Made by a program: the position numbers and the translations under genes. The notes beneath the pieces were generated by a model that was given only the letters and a program-made list of their open reading frames with translations, did no database searches and had not been told where the DNA came from. A stretch of 64,000 nucleotides of DNA. It comes from Trichoplax sp. H2 (lineage: Eukaryota; Placozoa; Uniplacotomia; Trichoplacea). Positions 14,901 through 27,245 of this stretch are shown here, piece by piece (the first letter of the stretch is position 1; each line of letters opens with the position of its first letter). The stretch covers positions 47,428 through 111,427 of the forward strand of contig NOWV01000222.1 in the NCBI GenBank assembly GCA_003344405.1, read 5' to 3'.

Positions 14901-15220
14901 AGGAGCCTGGTGCGATGGTGTAGAGTAAAACCAGTCGTTGTATCCGTAGAAGGCGATACTTTTACCTGTTCTTAGCCATTTATGACTACTATCCTTATCA
15001 TCACCGACTACATCTTCGACACCGATATAAGTCCACAACGTATTGGTACCCATGACAGTAGTTGTAATAAAGTCGTTAACCTCGGATGAATCAATGTAAA
15101 CCAGGGTCGCTCCAGGTTCTAGGCTATTGCAAGCGTCTTTAGCCATACTAAATGTCTGTGGTGTGTCAACAAATTTAAAGCAACGCGACTCATATTTATG
15201 CCAACCAACAGGACAACCAC
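5946..15220 (-). CDS. adhesion GPCR: C-type lectin + mucin stalk + GAIN/GPS + 7TM
   Basis: A multi-exon surface receptor. Traced exons, 5' to 3': 15220-14789 (C-type lectin domain), 14536-13127 and 13026-12571 (Thr/Ser-rich stalk), about 12404-12262 (stalk, frame ambiguous), 11623-11423 and 10853-10739 (GAIN-like), 9004-8899 (GPS), 8774-8674 (TM1), 8569-8470 (TM2), 8382-8232 (TM3, with LATFSWMLVEAIHLY), 8088-8022 (TM4), 7918-7852 (TM5, CWLSY), 7779-7679 (TM6 approach), 7541-7415 (ILFPILGVTWIFGLIP), 6597-6556 (TM7, GVFIFIFHCLLNSE) and 6065-5946 (basic Ser/Arg/Lys tail ending in TAG). Junction phases agree through the GPS-7TM part. GAIN exons between 10,700 and 9,100 and a tail exon near 6,240-6,200 are incomplete. 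No signal-peptide exon was found, so the true 5' end lies above 15,220. Family knowledge: GAIN self-cleaves at the GPS and the 7TM couples to G proteins. The lectin-mucin ectodomain suggests binding of an extracellular ligand (inference). It is a paralogue of the plus-strand receptor ending at 41,766. Confidence 0.85.
8899..9004 (-). other. GPS (GPCR proteolysis site) exon
   Basis: The exon encodes NWSTYGCEKIED...YTICQCNHLTHFALMAQ, matching the conserved GPS pattern W-x-x-x-G-C ... C-x-C-N-H-L-T-x-F. Known family cleavage falls between Leu and Thr of HLT, both of which are present, so autoproteolysis is chemically possible. The exon enters in phase 2 and leaves in phase 0, exactly as in the plus-strand paralogue. 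Confidence 0.9.
14020..14500 (-). repeat. 12-bp coding minisatellite encoding (ATTE)n
   Basis: On the minus strand this part of the stalk exon reads Ala-Thr-Thr-Glu again and again, from a 12-bp unit (plus-strand form TCAGTTGTCGCT). Between 14,219 and 14,470 the units are nearly identical; toward 13,700-14,200 they diverge to ATSE, TTTE, AITE and similar. The plus strand is also open here (a Val-Ala-Ser repeat), which is a shadow of the repeat. Dense Thr suggests an O-glycosylated stalk. Near-identical units suggest recent expansion or homogenisation and likely length polymorphism. Confidence 0.9.
14789..15220 (-). other. C-type lectin domain exon of the minus-strand receptor
   Basis: The exon reads GCPVGWHKYESRCFKF at its start, then a TFSMAKDACNS helix, a YIGVED core segment (the WIGL position) and ends W-x-x-D-x-D-C ... 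RYICEVG, with the usual C-type lectin cysteine spacing. The acceptor lies before 15,220 and the donor (gtaggt) after 14,789; phase is 1 on both sides. The canonical EPN/QPD and WND calcium-sugar residues are not seen intact, so glycan binding is doubtful. The position at the N-terminus of a GPCR is the notable point. Confidence 0.85.
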
Positions 15221-15455
15221 CTACTAATATGCAATAAATTAAAAAGTTGACATTGAACGAGCTTTAAGCTATTTTAACTTATGCGAAATTACTGTTAAGA
15301 ATGATTTAATCGAAAGAACCATGATATTGATGTTTTTACTGTATGGACATTTCAGTATAGCAATTCTATATTAGCAGTTATCGTAACGAACTGGTGTTAA
15401 TGAGTTAATTCTGTAAATAAGCTTTCATTATATTATCTATGCGACGATATTATAG

Positions 15456-15465
15456 CCCCCCCCCC
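15456..15465. repeat. homopolymer C10
   Basis: Ten cytosines in a row in otherwise AT-rich DNA just upstream of the minus-strand receptor. It may be a sequencing or assembly weak point; no function is inferred. Confidence 0.9.
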
Positions 15466-15736
15466 GTATTTTAAGGTATTTACGGCGTGTTATGTGATCG
15501 CACTAGTCACTTACTGTACACCTATTCGATAAATTTAGAGTAGTAACGTTACGTTAGATGTAAAATACTCATTTTTCAAGATTAGACTGAGAATGTATAA
15601 CGTATAAAATACGTATAGATTACATTACTGTCGCTGCTTGAGGCCTTTGATCTATTTGCTACGCGGCTAACTTGTATCTGTGTTGTCTCCTAACTCTAAC
15701 TATTAATAAACGCGGTCTACTCCCGATCATCTAAAA

Positions 15737-16573
15737 TTAGTCTCCATCAAAAATACTTGACGCTAAAGGGTATCTATCAATTTGCTTACGAGTATCACAG
15801 TGCTGTACACTAAACAAATATTGATCTTTGAAGGGAAAATGATCTAAGTTGTGGGTGCTTATTAACAACGGTACGAAATCGATATCCACAGTTTTTGTAT
15901 GGTTAATATACGATGCATTAGTTTTAATGTATCTATACTTTTCCAATAATGTAGAAGCCAATGTCTTTGCCGAATTTTGTGGTATACAGTAATATAGAGC
16001 AATATCTCACTAGGAAGTTAGATCTACCAGGAAAAAATAAGAGTATCTTGATAATATTTAAAGTTACGAGGAAATACGTATGCTGTGGCTATTACAATAC
16101 TTGATTTAAAAAATTAATTTGCAATATCGTTTGTCCCTGAAATTTACACATTGTTTACATTCGGCTAATCCGAAAAAATACTGCGTAAATAAGTCAGCAC
16201 GGTATTCTGGAATTTGCGATTTATTTGAATAAAGAAGAATTAGAGACTTATCTATGAAATTTATATCGCTTTGGAAATCGTTAAAAGGAATTTGTGAGGA
16301 TATTAGAAGTATGAGTTATGCACTACATTAATATTTTATGGAAAATAACATACCTGCAATAGAACCCCATAGGATTACCTATAATGAAGGTGGTAAAGTC
16401 TGCAGTTAAATCCTCTATTATTAACAAATAGGGCTTAAGATAAATAAAAAGTAAAAAAAGAAGCGAATTATTTTTCATAAATTCAATTATTTGATGTACA
16501 ATAGCACGGCTCTGAACAGCGACGGAATTACAAAGTAGGAGTTTTAGGATAATGTCTACAACTGCTTTCAGCG
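15737..16573 (-). other. coding-like open segments, gene unrecognised
   Basis: Three minus-strand segments look coding. (1) About 16573-16354 is open, with VVDIILKLLLC, QSRAIVHQIIEFM, KPYLLIIEDLTADF and FIIGNPMGFYC, followed by a good donor (gtatg). (2) About 16230-16140 has EYRADLFTQYFFGLAECKQC. (3) About 15990-15737 has IPQNSAKTLASTLLEKYRY and DIDFVPLLISTHNLDHFPF, then a stop; an alternative frame (RYCSILLYTTKFGKDIGFY, with a gtatag donor) overlaps its start. The hydrophobic helical character could suit a helical-repeat protein, but I do not recognise a family, and the phases of segments 1 and 2 do not join directly. It may be a real gene with a missing exon or a decaying copy. Confidence 0.3.
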
Positions 16574-19500
16574 CTGATCCAAAAGTTTATAGTACTAGCT
16601 ATATTGATCTATAATTTACGTCTACTCTGATATCAGAGAAATAAATTTCTTTACTTTACGATAGAATCACGTCCTAAGGTTTCAAATCGAATACGTGATT
16701 ACAGTAATAAGGTTACTATTCATCAGCAATTTATGCGCAGTATCGTTATATGAAACAAAGTTTCGTTTTCAAGTTATGATAGTCGAACTTGTTGTTTGAG
16801 AGGTTAGCTGATGAAATAGATCAAATCACTTGCAAATTTTATATACAGTACAGCATCTAATGAAATGCTAGAACTAACTTCTCTTTTAGCTCATAATGCT
16901 TTAATTTTGACTGTCAAAAATAGTGAATTCCTAAACTTTCGAAAACCAAAAATGTCACCAATATATAATCTCGATTACAGTAGGGCATTCGACTTGCTAG
17001 TGCTGAATTTGCTTAGAAGAGAAATTATAGGATACTTGTATTAATAGAAGTATGATACAATTTTCATGGTGAAAGTAAAATTAGACTAGTTATGCCAATC
17101 TGAAAGAAAGCTTGTACAGACGACGACATTTATAACAATGATATCTATAATCGATTCGACCTATTTTATGCTTTCAGTGGTAAAAAGTATCTTTAGGAGA
17201 AAGTAAATGCAAGACATCGTCGCAAGTTTAATACAATATCTCATTAAACTTCTTATTTACGACTATAGGTGTAGTTTTTTTCGGTTTTTCAATAATTGTT
17301 AACAGTTTTAACCACAAATTTATTCTAAATTTAAAAATTTCGTTAGAAAACAAAGTTATAATATTCTAGCGATTACTTTCATATTACTGACCAAAGTACT
17401 AACCAGGATTACCCAAAGTGATCGAACTTGCATCAGTCTTGATAGGAGCGAGCATAGAAGATTAAAGTTGAAAAAGCAATTTTATTATTTGCCGATTGGG
17501 AGTTATACAAAACAGTAAATTAACTATAAGGGGGAAATGGGCATGAATTTAAATGCAACTGAATATACGATTCATCAACTGATTGTACTTTTGTAGTCCC
17601 GTAAATTGCAGTTGATAAACGAAAGGAACCGTCATCAATATTGCATGACTTGGCTCACTTAATAATTCACAAATGTTAAAACAGTGTAATGCGGGAAATT
17701 TTCATTGCAATATGATTACTTAAACGTTTCACTCTAATATACGATTATCATTACTATATGATACTTTATTCTATCAATCTATCCATGTTTAGATTACCTT
17801 CCGTAATACCATTATTTAAGTAATTGGGACCATGAATCTTTGATGATTTAATTCCTTTATCAACTGATACATCATTTTATTCTATGTTGGTATGCTATTA
17901 GAAATATCGATTCATTATATTACGAATGAGAATTGCGATACAATACTGATTAAGAATCATATTATGTCATCCAATAAAAATCGATTACTTTCGATGCTTA
18001 GTTCAGGATATCTTGATTAATCTTTCATTAATTTCAATTGCATTCAAATCAACTTAAGTACGTTGTTGGGCATTTAGAACGAAAGCTTTCGTTCAAATCC
18101 AGACCGATGCATTCATTATAGGATATTTGAAAGCGTCGGGTGCGTTACTCAATTGTTAAAAAACTGACAGTGTACCAATAAAGAATTAATTATAAATTCT
18201 GGGAGTAATTTCCGCCTTATTAAAAATTTTAAGAAGGACAATAACTTTGTGTCGGTTATTTGGTGAAGTTCATCGCCTTAATTCTACTTTTATTTTCAAT
18301 TATATCATAATAAAATAAGACATTTTTGGATCTGTCGCGATGATTGCAAATGTAAAAGATAATATACGTAAATGCGGCATTTGCTTCTCAGCGATAGACG
18401 ATCGAAGCAAATTTTAGTGCAAAACGTAAAAAAATGAAAAGCAAATACATAAACGAACTCAATTCTTAATATTGGAGCTTTTACTTAGTGCTTCCTTTAC
18501 ATGGTATTCATATAAAAGCAAACTGTAACAGCAGAATAGAGTTGACCCGTAAATATAACCCTTCTTAATTACGATAATTTGCCACAAAAGCAAGGCAGTG
18601 CTAGACATATTTGTTTATTTTATCATTGTTGAATAGATGTGGTCACCTAAGCATCTCTTTCGCATTCTGTTTGCATTTACTTTGAGTTATTGAATAAATG
18701 ATACTGCCAGTCCTATACTAGGTATTAACAATACCTTCACTGATCCATGCATTATTACGATCTTGTCCGATTTCTATCAGAGAATAAATTAAATAAAACA
18801 CCTTATTTATGATAAATGGATGCCAGCATTTCAACGTGTATTGAACTTTTCCATTTATTCTTTTAATTAATGCGTTTAAACTTTTCATTGTTATTGCTTA
18901 CTTCCAATGTCAATAAAATATGTATACTATAACGGATATTTATATGTGTTTATAATGACTTAATTCATTCGAAGTAAACTTTGACTTTTCAACTAATTTA
19001 ATGTTGATTAATAAGTTAATAAATAACATTCCATTTGATAATTTACTCGTTATATTAAGGACATATTTATTTAAATTCGGGTTAACCAGGTATTATTATT
19101 AGCTAGCTATTTCATAAAAATATTTTAATTTCGAGCATGAAACTAACTTTTAAAATAACAGTAGAATACTTAAAAATATTTATTTTTACTACTGGTTTTA
19201 AAGCAAACTGCATAGAATTATGCGCATTGCAGAAAGATAAAGTGAAAAGTTTAAGTGTATCTAGCACGCAAAGTATAACGAGCACAGTTTCTACTAGTAT
19301 TTACGGCACACATCAGTGTTCTAACAAATACGCTACAATGTTCAATTTCCGAATAAAAAATAGATGGTATAGATATATCATAAATATACGATTAACACTG
19401 GCATAACGGGCATTTTTTTTAGAAGTTCATTCCAACGGCAGGTATACTAGTAATTATTTTGGAATAAACATTTCATTCATCTAAGTATAATATAACAATA

Positions 19501-22310
19501 CTACATAATACAAAATATTGGAAAATTACGAGTTTAAGTATCTCGTATATGTCATACGGTAGCACTGTAGCTTGGCAAAGCTTAATCTAGATGTCTATCA
19601 GGAAATAATGTATTACTTTGCCTTACTAAGTTAAATTCTTAAATGAAGTATCAGTACTGCCTTGGCTCTGGAAGTGCGTACATTTTTTATCGTATAAATA
19701 AGCTTAAAAAGTTTTGCTTTTAAAGGTTGGAATAAATACTATATAAGATGAAACATCAAACTGTTGCGCTATAGGATTCCTTAAAGGTATACACATTTAC
19801 GCATTATACAATCTACAGGTTCTATAAACGAACGAACGAACGTGCATTCCTTTATTCGAGTAATGCTCTACAATTAATTATAGTGCACAGGTATCCTCTT
19901 AATCTAGTGTGAAGATTTATCGTTGAAAATGAGCTCTTGCTCTATTTAGGAAGACTAGCACCCATCACTTATTTAAATGTTGCAGATACCAATAGTAATC
20001 AAAACCAATGTTGTCCTGAGGCTACAAATTGCTAATAATTATAATTGGCGGCGCCGTAATCTTTAGTTCAGCGGTACATAGAACTTGAATGCAAATTATT
20101 TTTCATAGCTTTAGTGAGATTGTGTTCCGTTATGTTATTTCTTGCTTATAAATTGCGAGCATCAGCAATCCTTACGGTTCATACGACGTATGTCTGAAAG
20201 AGGTATTACATTTTAAAGTCTGCATAAACCATTACGCTAATGTTCTTGTCTGCGCATATCAAAAATACGCCTAAATTATGTATAATAGCAAGCAGAAGAA
20301 ATTAAATTAAATTAAATTATTCCCAATTATTACATTATTTATTGTTCAGCCCACATTCCATAATGTTATTGGAAAGGAAGCATGATGATTGCTTTCATAG
20401 ATGGACCAGTAATTCCAATTGAATTAAACCATGACATGAATTAATTCCTATTACTGGCAGAATCCTTTACAAATAAACTCCATGACTTTTAATCTTATTA
20501 CAAGCGTTGTGAGATCTTTTAAACGTATTCCCCATATGATGAATATGCGTATGTACTGTACCTCTCTCGAGATAATAATGAATTAATAATAGGCGGTCTC
20601 GTCAATCATATACTGTATGAGGATTTGATTGTAAGATTAAATAGTTTGACCGTATATTGATGCTAATTAGGTACTGTCGTCCGTTGTACTTTGGTAGAAC
20701 TAATTTATGTACTACAGTAAAGTCTAGAAGAAATCGAAGTTCTTATTATATCATTACTGAGACACTTTATCGTAACATTCTTGTTGTAGCCGTATCATTT
20801 CGTAAAGACTATAATGTCGCCGACACAATACACAGTAGTCCATTATGAGAATATCTATGTACATATTTAGTAATGTATTATAGTGATGGCGCTAACTTAA
20901 TTCTCAGTGGTTAACACTGGAATTCGCAGTAGAAATCGATTTAAGCGCGTGTGTTTGTAGAATAAATCAGTAGTTGCTCAAGAATGGTGCAAGACTCGTA
21001 TAGTGAAGAATAGTGTAATATATTCAGTTATCTATGGAGTTCAGCCGAGAAATTGAGTTGTAGTATATCACTAACATGGGAACTGGAGATACTGGGAGAA
21101 GTAACCCGAGTTATTATAGTTACACGAGAGATTCTTTACTTCGTTAATTGACGTTTCCTTTGTCACAAGAGAGAGTTGTGGCAGTACTATAGTAAAGTCG
21201 ACAAGAAATGGAAGTTGTTATCATATCATTACTGAGACACTTTATCGTCCTATTCTTGTTGAAGCTGTATCACTTACAGTATGACTTTTAATCATTCTAT
21301 ATATAATACTACTTTACAGTATGCTGTATATGGAATTGCTCTATATATAACAGCTACACTGTAGTTCATTAGGGGTATGTAGTAGCTGCAGCACCATGAA
21401 CTAGTAGTTTATCCAGGACTACGGTAGTTTTAAAAGCGTGTTACAGTGGCCCGCTGTAACTGAAAAACAATTTTATCGATTGACTGATATATTTGTTACG
21501 ATTCGGAGAGTCTAATCAATAAATAGCTTCGACGAAGCTATCGCCACCACCGTGCACCTGTCCGTTGAAGCTTATATCGGAGACTGCTGTAATAAAATAT
21601 TTGTATCTCCAGTCCTATAGTACTGTACTAGTTTAAGTGTATGTACTAGGGACTCCCTCCATGAAAAAAATAATAATTAATTTCTATCTATAGTAATTCT
21701 AATGATACTGCAGCTTCCATTTCTGCAAATCGTAGACTACAACGGGTCACTAAGTTTTGCCTGGCACATCTCCCTCTCTTGGCTTTATTATTATTATTTA
21801 TTTTTATCCATAGCAGTATTTACAGAACACGGTTGATTGATTATTCAGCTATACAACAGTGGAGTGTGCACGCCGGTCCAGTGCAACAACAGTCGATACG
21901 GCAGGCACTTTGCCATTTATTAGGAGAAGAACTCGTCTTCATCAAATTCTTCTCCTTATTTCTTCTACCTACAATATGTTGCACTTTTCGTTCTGGACGA
22001 CTCTAGAAAAGTCGACCATGTTGATGACTGCGACAACGACTGATGACCGATTGACCCGTATTGCTCTTGAACCTGTATTCTGCTCAGATACGCACGCGCA
22101 TACCGGCTTGGAGTTGTCTATCAATGACTGGACACGGCCGATAAACGACGTGGACGAATTTCATTGGCGACTTTGAAGTTCAATAGTCAGTCGTTTGAGT
22201 GAATGCCTTCTTGCCCTGGCAGCTGATTGGTGCATCTCGACTTGTAGATCGTTTGGTGTTGCAGTCGGATAAAGTAAGGTCAAGCGTGTGGTGACTTCAC
22301 TCCTACAAAG
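16574..22310. other. stretch with no recognised gene
   Basis: Short open frames occur, for example about 19,137-19,406 and 21,859-22,176 on the plus strand, but they have no recognisable domain, no joining exons and amino-acid use typical of random AT-rich sequence. The last about 600 bp before the CRELD start (21,750-22,310) are visibly GC-richer and probably hold the CRELD promoter and 5' UTR (inference). One dispersed repeat pair is listed separately. Confidence 0.5.
20711..21274. repeat. pair of about 90-bp direct repeats, 475 bp apart
   Basis: Copy 1 (20,711-20,800) and copy 2 (21,185-21,274) share actA(c/t)AGTAAAGTC, then AAGAAAT and GAAGTT, then ATATCATTACTGAGACACTTTATCGT, then ATTCTTGTTG and GTATCA, with a few substitutions between. 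They are in the same orientation. They may be the two ends or two copies of a small dispersed repeat; nothing coding is seen. Confidence 0.7.
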
Positions 22311-25300
22311 ATGGCGGGCAGAAAACATTGGCCTCGATTTGGCAGTTTCTTTGCTTTTCTCCTTGTTCTCCTTCTATGCAATAGGATAGTCAATGCCAAG
22401 GAAGAAGATGAAGATAATGGCAAAGACCGAGTTATGAAACGCTGTATCGACTGTCGTAAATTGGCTGTTTCCTTCGAAATTGTACGTATATAATCAATCT
22501 GCTTGACCGATAACACTTACTCGATGGTATTACACCTGAGCATGCAACTTCATTCACTACTGTCCAAGATGAAAGCTAGCCAGAAGGATTAAATGGGTTA
22601 CTTACTTTTATTATTCAAAGTACAGTGCACTTTACTCATCTAATATTCGTCAATGGCCCGATCATTATTCTTGACAGCATTTCAGAATCTTGTTTGGTAT
22701 CCTGCTAAACTTCCATTGAAAAATTCACTGTGTCTGCAACGGAATCTAGTGTATTACTCTGCCAACCATTTGGCGTCGTTTCAAAGACTATTTCTCGCTT
22801 TTTCATTATTTTCTCTTAATTTGCTTAGCCATTACTCTCCTTAGCCAGAATAATTCAACTGTCAATCAACCCGAATAACTGGCATGACTTTATGAATGTG
22901 GTAATGTAAGGGGCCCGCTCTCTATTTTCTTTCTCCTCCACATTGCAACTCGCTCGACACAACAGTTAACTGCTTGTGTAAACTTGTAGCTTGTGTGAAC
23001 TGACAAAATCATGCAGACGCCGTTTCGTACCTATCGTAGTCCTGTATATACCAGATATACTAAATGGACTAGACCAGTCTATGCGTATACTGTACGTAAT
23101 TTAGTTTCGTACCTCTTTGCAAATTTCGGTGAAGAATGTTGACTTCCATTAAGTCAATACCTGACGTCAGTACTTGCAATGATTATTCTTTGCATTCTTT
23201 GGTAGCTAACATGATACATGACAACCCTAGCCCTAACATGAAACTTGCAATAATGATTGTATTTTTCTCTTAAGAGCCTCGTAAAATCTTTTTATATTTC
23301 AAAAGATGATGGCTGATCCTATTTCATGTACAGTTACAAATTGTGCAGCTTTGTTACACTTGTGATTATAAATTTTATTGGACTACAGAAAACTGCGATC
23401 AAGTCAATTTCACGGACCCACTCAATCAATACCACACTGTAAAACTTCCGTACTAGTGAAATTGACTTGATCCAAAAACTGGATAGGTTACGGTATTCAT
23501 AATTGTCCAAGTTGATTCCATTTTTTACACCTTCTTACCAGTGTTAAAAAATTAAATAAGGGTTATTGGTGATTCGTGGCTGTTGACTTGGGTTATTTAA
23601 CCGGGGCTATAACCGACAGCCAGCCAACACTATGGAATATCGGACATAGCATTATATAGACCAGTCGAACATTTGCTTCCCGAACGGGATGCAATGGTAC
23701 TTTTTACATGACATTATTAATGATACGGTGTTCATGGAACTGTGTGTACGTATTTGCACAATACATCAAAGAACTTAAGAAGTGTATTCAACATCCAGCT
23801 GTGAGTTGGATCATACTTTCATGCTTAACTAGGCCATTAAAGTTGTTTGCATGTATCAGATAGACTTGGTTCAAGAGTTTCATGTCGGCCTTTCGTTTCT
23901 ACACTTGCATCTCCAATCGGATAGTGATTTAGCTTGGCATATTTGCTCTCTGACTTGCTAACATATAATGTGTAATGATATGCTTACTGCAAACCGAGTA
24001 ATTTGTGCGTAACACTTGAAGTTAATTACGTAGCAGTATGTATAATCCATGGGTATATTTGCGAAATTTATTCTGTAAAGAGCCTTATGTATAAGACATT
24101 TCAGTATATCATGCTATCGTTGTCCATTTTAGGGACTAGACTTGACAAACAGGAAAGGCTATGGAGGTGGTGATGTTGTCTGGGAAGAGAAAAAATTGGG
24201 AAAGTACGAAAACAGGTATGAGTAAATGATTTAGATATCTATGTTTCTTCAGCTGATTATGTGCACTCAAATAGCAATCGTCATTTATTTAAAATCATAT
24301 ACAACTTGGATATTGTAATTGCAACTGCTGTGAATTGATGAAGCAAAATAAAAGTTCCCATAATGCTAACGTAACATTGGGTTACACAGATTAGCAAAAG
24401 AACTAATTGTTTTAGTTTTAAAATAAGGAGCTGCTTCTTAAATACCGTGCGAACACATGCTGCTACGTGTACTGTTGTACGATATAATTAGATGACACAG
24501 TAAAAACTCGTATTGTTATTATTTCAGCGAATGTAACTTTTGTTAGGCAATTTTAAACAAGCTCATTTGTAATATACTAGTTGACATCTGAAAGATCGTA
24601 TTGTTAACTTGCATAAATGCATACGTGATGGGTATAGAAAGAAGACAAATTCAAATGATACTGGTATTTATCATCATAATGACAATTGTTAACCATCTAA
24701 ATTTTATTACTTTATAGTGAAATGCGTTTATTGGATATAACAGAAAAGATATGTAAGCCAAAAGACTTTCAGGTAACTGATGTGCAATAATTATAATTAT
24801 TACCAAAGCAAACTTTTTGCCCTCGCACCGACAATATCTGCTACTTCCCACCAATCCTAAACACGGAGCAAAATAAGATTTTCCAGTTGCAATGATGTAC
24901 AATGATTACCTTGCATAACATGAATTGTAAATACGCAATCTGACTTCACGTGTATCGTTATTCCTGCGGTTATAACTAGTCGTGCACGTTTGACAATGAA
25001 ACGAAATCAATTATTCATAAGTCCGCACATGTTATCATTGATATGGTTACTTGGTTGTAAATGGTATAACGCGCTCTTTTGAAAAAAATAGCAAGTACAA
25101 TATAAATCGTACTGTAGGCAAGCCACTAAACACATAGTGATTTAGTTTCTTTCTGCAATCCAGATTTATAGCAATAACCCATTATTTATCTTGTATCTAA
25201 AAATTGTTAGTGTAATACAATGCTTGAAAATTACGAAGATGAAATCGAAAAATGGTTCTTCAAACTGTACGTTAGTAGTTTTAAAGCAAAAAATTGATAA

Positions 25301-26643
25301 ATTGCATTGGTTATGCATTACAATGCTATCGATGTTATTCCAATAACGACAAATCAAGACCTGTTTAAATATTGTCATCTTGATTAATGAATGAAATAAA
25401 TAGGAGACAAGATGAAACAGATTTTGCCGAGTGGTTTTGTGAAAAAACGCTCAAAGGTGATAAGATAGATTACTAACATTGTGAGGGTATTGTTACTGTT
25501 GGCACGTCGTGTATGGTACATATTTAATTAATTTATTGATACGAGTATTTTTATTAAATTTAGTTTGCTGCCCATTTAATACCTTTGGCCCAGATTGTCA
25601 AGGTAAAAGAAATTCGATCAGAATAATTTTGTTACCTAATTTTTTATACAATTATCAACTTTTCTGAATTACTTTGACAACTTTTTGCGCCGCTAACATT
25701 AATCTTATTCTGATTAGCTTGCCCAGGAAATGGCGAATTTAGTTGTAGTCAGCATGGGAAATGCCATGTAAGTACCTCATACTGAAAACTCCATGTTGTA
25801 CTGGCCGGCCTAAATAATCGCTTCGTGTCGTTTCTAGGGAAATGGAACACGCTCTGGCAATGGTAGCTGTATTTGTGAAACTGGATATAGCGGATCAGTT
25901 TGTGAAAACTGTACTACGGGATATGTACAAAAAGGCTCAGAATGCAACGGTAATTATTAAAGTTGATCATAGATTCAGCAGATCTGTATAAACTGATAGA
26001 AATTGAATATTTCTTTCATTGCATGAAATATCCGATAGCGTGCCACGTATCTTGTGATGGGGACTGTTTATCGGATGGTCCAAAAGGATGTATTAAATGT
26101 GCTTCAGGATGGACACATACAGAAGAATTAGGATGTACAGGCAAGGATTTGTACCTTTTTAGCCGAATATAACGCCTTAATGATACTATTACAAGCGTTA
26201 AGTTCTATGTTGTTACTTCAGCCATTTAATTCTCCAAAAATGTTGCAAATCTTAATTCAAACATTGTCCTTATGTTCCCTGACAAATTAGATATAAATGA
26301 ATGTGAAGCTAACGCTTGTGATGTTTCGCTTGAAAATTGTGAAAACACGGAAGGTAGTTTCATCTGTACATGTAAAGAAGGGTTCCAGAAAGAAGGTGAC
26401 GTTTGCGTTCCAGCTGAGCCTACTGAAGGAACTGAAAGCTCAACGGATGACAGTGCAGCTACAAATGGTATTGTATTTATGTTAACGTTATTAGTCGTAA
26501 TGATTTTGTCATCAGTTTGGTATAGTATGGGAATCGTAGCATTGTTAGGTGTTGCCAGCGTCAGTACAGCTGTGTTGTTATCTTTGCAACCAGAAATTCG
26601 ATTGTTGTGCATAAATAGGCTGCGGACACTGTTTAAATTTTAA
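22311..26643 (+). CDS. CRELD: CRELD (cysteine-rich with EGF-like domains), membrane form
   Basis: Ten exons join in phase: 22311-22481, 24133-24215, 24718-24772, 25211-25266, 25404-25456, 25564-25602, 25718-25767, 25838-25949, 26039-26140 and 26291-26643, giving 357 residues. Residues about 10-29 are a signal peptide (FGSFFAFLLVLLLCNRIVNA). Next come the family's CxxC start (RCIDCRKL), the hallmark GGGDVVWEEKKLGKY segment and SEMRLLDITEKIC. EGF-like modules follow (CPGNGEFSCSQHGKC, GSCICETGYSGSVCENC, a furin-like CIKCASGW stretch) and then a calcium-binding EGF starting DINEC. After an acidic linker the frame continues into two hydrophobic helices (IVFMLTLLVVMILSS and GIVALLGVASVSTAVLL) and a short tail, as in CRELD1. 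CRELD proteins act in the ER or secretory pathway in folding and signalling. An alternative 3' end exists (see 27,246). Confidence 0.92.
26141..26290 (+). other. probable GC-AG intron in CRELD
   Basis: The exon encoding the cysteine-rich module ends GATGTACAG and is followed by GCAAGG rather than GT. The next exon starts after ATTAG at 26,291. Joining at these points gives GAT (Asp) and produces the textbook calcium-binding EGF start D-I-N-E-C in frame. I see no nearby GT donor that preserves the reading. GC-AG introns are a known minor class with strong AG|GCAAG matches, as here. Confidence 0.75.
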
Positions 26644-27245
26644 TTGAAATAAGATATGCAATCTAGTTGACCTTCGAATTGGCTTTCGTTATGTTAACTA
26701 GAACATTTAGTTGATTCTATTCTTAAATAATTGGCTATCCGGTCTGAACAATTGCTCAATATTTCACTTTCATTTTTAAAATCACTAAATTCTTGATTTA
26801 GTTGGCATATGGTAGTAGTGTGGATTTTAAAATCTAATCTATGACTAATTAATGGTAAATGCAGTCATTTAAGGTACTGTATTTATGTATTAATTGTCTT
26901 GTTTCCTTATCTTGAAATTACAAAACATTGTGAAGGTATTATTTTACAGCACTATGTTGTTATTTAAAATATTGCAGTAGATGAATGGAAAATATGTATT
27001 CGAACTGCAATTTTTGAATCCTAATTAATTGACTAAGATCGATGTAATTTATTGATAAAGAAATAGTATGGTATGGGTAAATCATGGCTACATTTGCATT
27101 CTGTTTTTATGTTCTTTATCTATGATGCTATCAATACTGTATAAGCTGTAAGAATTTGATTGCGATAAATGAAAGTTGTTTTACTGATTTGATTTCATCG
27201 ACGATGTGAAAATATATTTTCTGATTAAATTTTATGAATTTTCAG

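Noticed and set aside
19137-19406. 89-codon plus-strand frame
   Set aside because: No splice partners or homology visible; basic/hydrophobic mix typical of random AT-rich translation.
21859-22176. 105-codon frame just upstream of CRELD
   Set aside because: Overlaps another frame, lacks recognisable domains, and sits where the promoter and 5' UTR are expected.
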